From Nodosilinea sp. E11 (GTDB taxonomy: Bacteria; Cyanobacteriota; Cyanobacteriia; Phormidesmidales; Phormidesmidaceae), in NCBI RefSeq assembly GCF_032813545.1, contig NZ_CP136520.1, forward strand, positions 738,001-802,000: a stretch of DNA of 64,000 nucleotides, given 5' to 3'. This document shows positions 58,715 through 64,000 of this stretch, piece by piece. Below the pieces are notes generated by a model. The model searched no databases, was not told the DNA's origin, and saw only the letters and a list, made by a program, of their open reading frames with translations. The translations under genes were made by a program, and so were the position numbers. The first letter of the stretch is position 1, and each line of letters starts with the position of its first letter.

Positions 58715-59164
58715 CTAAAGGAATGATAGAACATCCATGTCCTCTAGATCAAAGGTTCTATCTAATGACTTTATGAATAGAAATATTTGTTTCGAGATGT
58801 CGCCAACGCCGCCAAATTTGTCTTCCAAAAGCTCAAAGCCGCCATTAGCATATTCCTCAAAGATACGAGCCTTTTCCTGAACTTGCTCATCACTACTACT
58901 CAAAATATTCGGGTTTTGAGTTTCAGTAATAGCAATTAGATCTATAAGGCCGCGATTCTTAAATTGATCACCTGGTATTGGGTCTGGATCACGCTTTGAC
59001 GCTTGCTCAAATGGCACACGATTTTTCTTGCTAAATCCAAAAGCTGCTGCAAATGTTACTACGTCTGCATAAGTCTGAAAAGGCCCAGTCGATCCCTCCC
59101 CTGCCCTGAGCGCCTTCACTAGCTTCGACTTATCCTTCGCAACCTTAATTCGTATATCTGCCAT
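58715..59164 (-). CDS. Dnd (DNA phosphorothioation) system-associated protein 4
   Basis: 149 residues. It shows the start DIRIKVAKDKSKLVKAL, then GPFQTYADVVTFAAAFGF, NPNILSSSDEQVQEK and IFEEYANGGFELLEDKFG, matching the small family found beside dnd clusters. Its biochemical role is unknown. It is the first gene of the operon with the two SBD-like genes, at 17- and 15-base spacings. Its presence ties this operon to phosphorothioation independently of the dndC/D fragments. Confidence 0.8.
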   Translation of the reverse strand: MADIRIKVAKDKSKLVKALRAGEGSTGPFQTYADVVTFAAAFGFSKKNRVPFEQASKRDPDPIPGDQFKNRGLIDLIAITETQNPNILSSSDEQVQEKARIFEEYANGGFELLEDKFGGVGDISKQIFLFIKSLDRTFDLEDMDVLSFL

Positions 59165-59261
59165 TTTTTTAGAAGTAAAGAGTAGAGTCTAAGCAAGCAA
59201 CGGAACAGCACCAATTCCACGCTGCCCTTTACAAATTAGCCATCATTAACGTTAAGACCAT

Positions 59262-59927
59262 TTAGCCTTCCTGGGTGTTTTGGCTAAACAGCTCCAGCAG
59301 CCAGCGAGTGATGGTTGCATCATCCTCACGCTGAGATCGCTCCAGCGCCATCTCCAGCGTCGTCATCGCCAACCCCGGCAACACCCGAGACTCATCGACT
59401 TGCCCACTGCGGCGCTCAGCAATCTCAAAGGCAATCACCTGGGCCGCCTGCACATCCACCACCCAATATTCGGCGCTGCCCAGCCGCTCATACAGCAGCC
59501 GCTTTTTGCCCAAGTCGTCATTTAGCGTGGTCGAGGCAATTTCTATCACCAGCTGAGGCGCACCGTGTGTCAATACATCAATCGGTCGATTGTCGCGCGG
59601 CGGCAGGTCAAACCCCTGGCCCACATAAAAAGCAATATCGGGCTGGGCATCTTGCAAACCTGTTTTGCGTATGGTGGTGTTGGTCAGCTCCACCATACGC
59701 AAGCCTCTGAGGGTGGCAAATAGCACCACCAGGGTAGAAATAATCGAATTTTCTCTCCCGTGCAGCGGCCCCAATGGTGCCATTTCTAGCCTCATATAGC
59801 CTGAATCAAAATAGCAACGAGCCTCTTCTAGTGCTGGATCTTCAAGGATATGAAGATACTCGGCCCACTGGATCGATACCCATTGATCAGTGGCGATGGG
59901 CTGGGATGTCGGGGTCGTGCTGACCAT
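59262..59927 (-). CDS. Uma2-family (DUF820) putative endonuclease
   Basis: 221 residues of the PD-(D/E)XK Uma2 family, which is abundant in cyanobacteria. Nuclease-core residues are visible: LEMAPLGPLHGRENSIIS, Asp in DAQPDIAFYV, Glu in PQLVIEIAS and Lys in DDLGKKRLLYE. Function is unknown; association with mobile DNA has been suggested for the family. It follows the defence operon at a distance and has housekeeping-like GC content. Confidence 0.88.
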   Translation of the reverse strand: MVSTTPTSQPIATDQWVSIQWAEYLHILEDPALEEARCYFDSGYMRLEMAPLGPLHGRENSIISTLVVLFATLRGLRMVELTNTTIRKTGLQDAQPDIAFYVGQGFDLPPRDNRPIDVLTHGAPQLVIEIASTTLNDDLGKKRLLYERLGSAEYWVVDVQAAQVIAFEIAERRSGQVDESRVLPGLAMTTLEMALERSQREDDATITRWLLELFSQNTQEG

Positions 59928-59999
59928 AACAGTATTCTCTGCAAAAGCAGATCCCAGGGTTCTTTGAGAACCCTGGGATCTAAACTCAGGGCGATGCTC

Positions 60000-61907
<1,908 letters not shown>

Positions 61908-62047
61908 ACGCTGTCTCCTTAGGTAACTGCCTGGGGTTACGGGCGGGTGTCTCGGATCAGACTGACACTATAGAATACACGGTGAGTCGGTGACTGCGAT
62001 CTGGCCAGACGATTTCAACCCGGCCTAAGCGGGAGGGGCCAGAGCAA

Positions 62048-63310
62048 CTAAAACAGCCCAGCGGCTTCGTCAAGGGGTAGCGGGTTGCCCAGCAGATAGC
62101 CCTGAGCTTTGTTGACCCGAAGCTGTTGCAGGACGTTTAACTCGGCCTGGGTTTCTACCCCCTCAGCGACAATACTGCTGCCGGTTTCGCGGGCAAAGCC
62201 CACCAGGGCCGCCGTTAGCGCCCGCCGAGTAGGGTCAGTATCGATATGGCGAATCAGGCTAATGTCGAGCTTAATGATGTCGGGGTTGAGCTGAAGAATA
62301 TGCAGAAAACTGGCGTAGCCTGCCCCAGCATCGTCAACTGCCAGGCGAATGCCGCGATCGCGCAGGGAAGCCAAGCATTCATCAAACTGTGAATAGTCAG
62401 GAATCGCCACGTGCTCGGTCACTTCGAGCACCAGCCGACGGAGCGGCACATTTTCCAGCGCCCGATGAATCGCACCATTGAGAATAGTTTCAGGCGATAC
62501 GTTGAGTGAAATGTAGATCGCTTCGGGGATGCGATCGAGGGCCACCAGGGCTTTGGCGATCGCCGCGATCTCCATCTGTTCGCCAAAGCCGACCTGAGCG
62601 GCCTCGGCAAACCAGGTATCTGGGCTGCGAATGGGCTGATCCCAAAACCGGGTCAGCGCCTCAAAGCCAATGATTCTGTTTTTCTCTAGGTCAACGATGG
62701 GCTGATAGACCACAGAAAACAACTCTGCCTCTAGCATGGCCGTGACCCGCTCGATCATTTCTCGCCGGTCTACGTTGGCCGTGAGGTCGCGGGCAATTTG
62801 GCGGGAGGCAAACTCAGCAAACAGGTGCATAATGGCCAGGTCGCGATCGCCCAAACTCAGGTCTGGCCGGGTACTAAAGCAGCAGAAGGTGCCGTAGACC
62901 TGGCCATTGTCAAGGCGAATAGGCACGCTGAGATGAGCCCCTACCGGCAGATCGGTGGTGACCGCCAGCTCTAACGCCGCTGGAACGGTGGTGGCATCTT
63001 GAATCAGCTCGGGCAGCCGACCATCGACCACGCGCTGGCAATAGCTCTCCTCCAGCGGGTTTGAGTCGCCCACATTGATAATTGAGGTCTCCAGCCCCGA
63101 ATCCACATAGCGAAACCAGCGTCGGCCCTCCGCAAACTCAGAGACAAAGGCCACCTCCATGCCTAGGTACTGGCGAATGGCACCCAGAGCATCTAAAACA
63201 ACTTCATCAATCGACCGCTCTGCTGAATTGGCGGCTGCCAAAAACATGTAGGGTATCAGCGAGAGCTTACCAGAGGGCTTCGTCGAATCCAAAATCGATT
63301 GTTCGTCCAT
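62048..63310 (-). CDS. GAF-EAL cyclic-di-GMP phosphodiesterase
   Basis: 420 residues: GAF domain (about 30-175; LEESYCQRVVDGRLPELIQD and GTFCCFSTRPD) followed by EAL (about 185-415). Catalytic residues look present: GFEALTRFW, LNVSPET, LEVTEHVA, IIKLDISLIR, AEGVETQ, AQGYLLGNP. The loop usually read DDFGTGYSS is here DDAGAGYAS, so the metal Asp pair is kept but the loop differs. It should degrade cyclic-di-GMP under control of a GAF ligand. Its GAF resembles the first GAF of the hybrid kinase at 28717. Confidence 0.88.
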   Translation of the reverse strand: MDEQSILDSTKPSGKLSLIPYMFLAAANSAERSIDEVVLDALGAIRQYLGMEVAFVSEFAEGRRWFRYVDSGLETSIINVGDSNPLEESYCQRVVDGRLPELIQDATTVPAALELAVTTDLPVGAHLSVPIRLDNGQVYGTFCCFSTRPDLSLGDRDLAIMHLFAEFASRQIARDLTANVDRREMIERVTAMLEAELFSVVYQPIVDLEKNRIIGFEALTRFWDQPIRSPDTWFAEAAQVGFGEQMEIAAIAKALVALDRIPEAIYISLNVSPETILNGAIHRALENVPLRRLVLEVTEHVAIPDYSQFDECLASLRDRGIRLAVDDAGAGYASFLHILQLNPDIIKLDISLIRHIDTDPTRRALTAALVGFARETGSSIVAEGVETQAELNVLQQLRVNKAQGYLLGNPLPLDEAAGLF

Positions 63311-63782
63311 TCAGTAGCACTCTCCGTAGCACTCTGTTTCAATCACTACAGACGATCTCAGATTAAAATAGGCCAAATAGTTTAAAGAGGCACTTTAAGG
63401 ATCCTATTTTTGGGAATAAAAATGAAATTTATGCTGAATTTCCCCTTAGATCCTCTAAAATAGGCCCTTTTTCTCCTTTTTAAGCAGGATAAAGGAGATC
63501 GGCAGGTGACTAAAAGCAACCGTCAATCGCTTTCCCAATCTCCCTAAAGGGTACCTCTGACCAATCTTAGAACTCCATAACATTATCAGCACATTTGCGA
63601 GGGCGAAACAACGGCAAAATTTATGCTGAAAGAAAGAGATCTCGGCAATTAATCGCCATAGACCAGCCTAAGTCTGCGGGGGGGATTTCCAAACTGAAAG
63701 GATCTCGGTGGGGATGCCGCTACAAAAACACAGGCCAGAGCCCAGGTGCTAAATCGAAGCCATAGAGATCACGACTCTTGCC
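63311..63782. other. Intergenic stretch without a recognisable gene
   Basis: About 470 bases between ligA and the GAF-EAL gene, AT-richer at first. It presumably holds the GAF-EAL promoter. I see no gene, repeat or strong hairpin. Confidence 0.5.

Positions 63783-64000
<218 letters not shown>

Noticed and set aside
61908..62047. Possible glmS ribozyme upstream of glmS
   Set aside because: The upstream 140 bases show no ribozyme-like core, and this element is not expected in cyanobacteria.

Overview
The window looks like chromosomal DNA of a filamentous, non-heterocystous cyanobacterium of the Leptolyngbya/Nodosilinea type; this is inferred from gene content, not from a search. HIP1 octamers (GCGATCGC) are scattered throughout. 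Several genes are typical of cyanobacteria: a small Rep27/LPA1-like two-helix protein, an FtsH whose N-terminus resembles the cyanobacterial FtsH3 type, a two-AMIN amidase, a NurA-like nuclease, and very large PAS-rich hybrid kinases. Intergenic spaces carry heptanucleotide tandem repeats and short dispersed repeats of kinds common in cyanobacteria. No rRNA, tRNA, CRISPR array or intact transposase was seen.

Region by region. 0-8 kb: an OmpR-type regulator, the small membrane protein, an SLH-containing glycoside-hydrolase-like protein, a SUI1-family factor, a succinate dehydrogenase iron-sulfur subunit, a seven-bladed WD40 protein, a NurA-like protein and an Asp/Glu/hydantoin racemase. 9-15.3 kb: a PotABCD-like ABC importer operon with two paralogous Tat-lipoprotein binding proteins and an embedded flavin-reductase-like gene. 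15.5-20 kb: amidase, class IV aminotransferase, FtsH.

20-51 kb: a signalling island. Thirteen genes encode receivers, histidine kinases, hybrid kinases and cyclic-di-GMP enzymes. Two receiver subfamilies recur (five copies each), and six kinases end in the same ungapped module of about 55 residues. Exceptions to the pattern include a receiver with Glu in place of the phosphorylated Asp and a HisKA-EAL fusion with no ATPase domain.

51-54 kb: a degraded zone. Two neighbouring genes are each interrupted by a single in-frame TAG where a Gln codon is expected. One has a duplicated MshEN-like (cyclic-di-GMP-binding type) architecture; the other is M15-peptidase-like and also carries in-frame short dispersed repeats. 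An apparently intact papain-like protease with an extremely acidic tail follows.

54-59.2 kb: a defence island around DNA phosphorothioation. dndC and dndD survive only as deleted, frameshifted fragments, interleaved with two nucleotidyltransferase/HEPN modules (one intact, one decayed). Next to them is an intact, AT-richer operon: a Dnd-associated protein 4 homologue, a stand-alone sulfur-binding-domain-like protein, and the same domain fused to an HNH nuclease. My reading is that a phosphorothioate-modifying locus decayed and was succeeded by a phosphorothioate-sensing restriction module; this is the best candidate for an undescribed system here.

59-64 kb: a Uma2-type nuclease, glmS, a GAF-EAL phosphodiesterase, and the 3' end of ligA running off the window.
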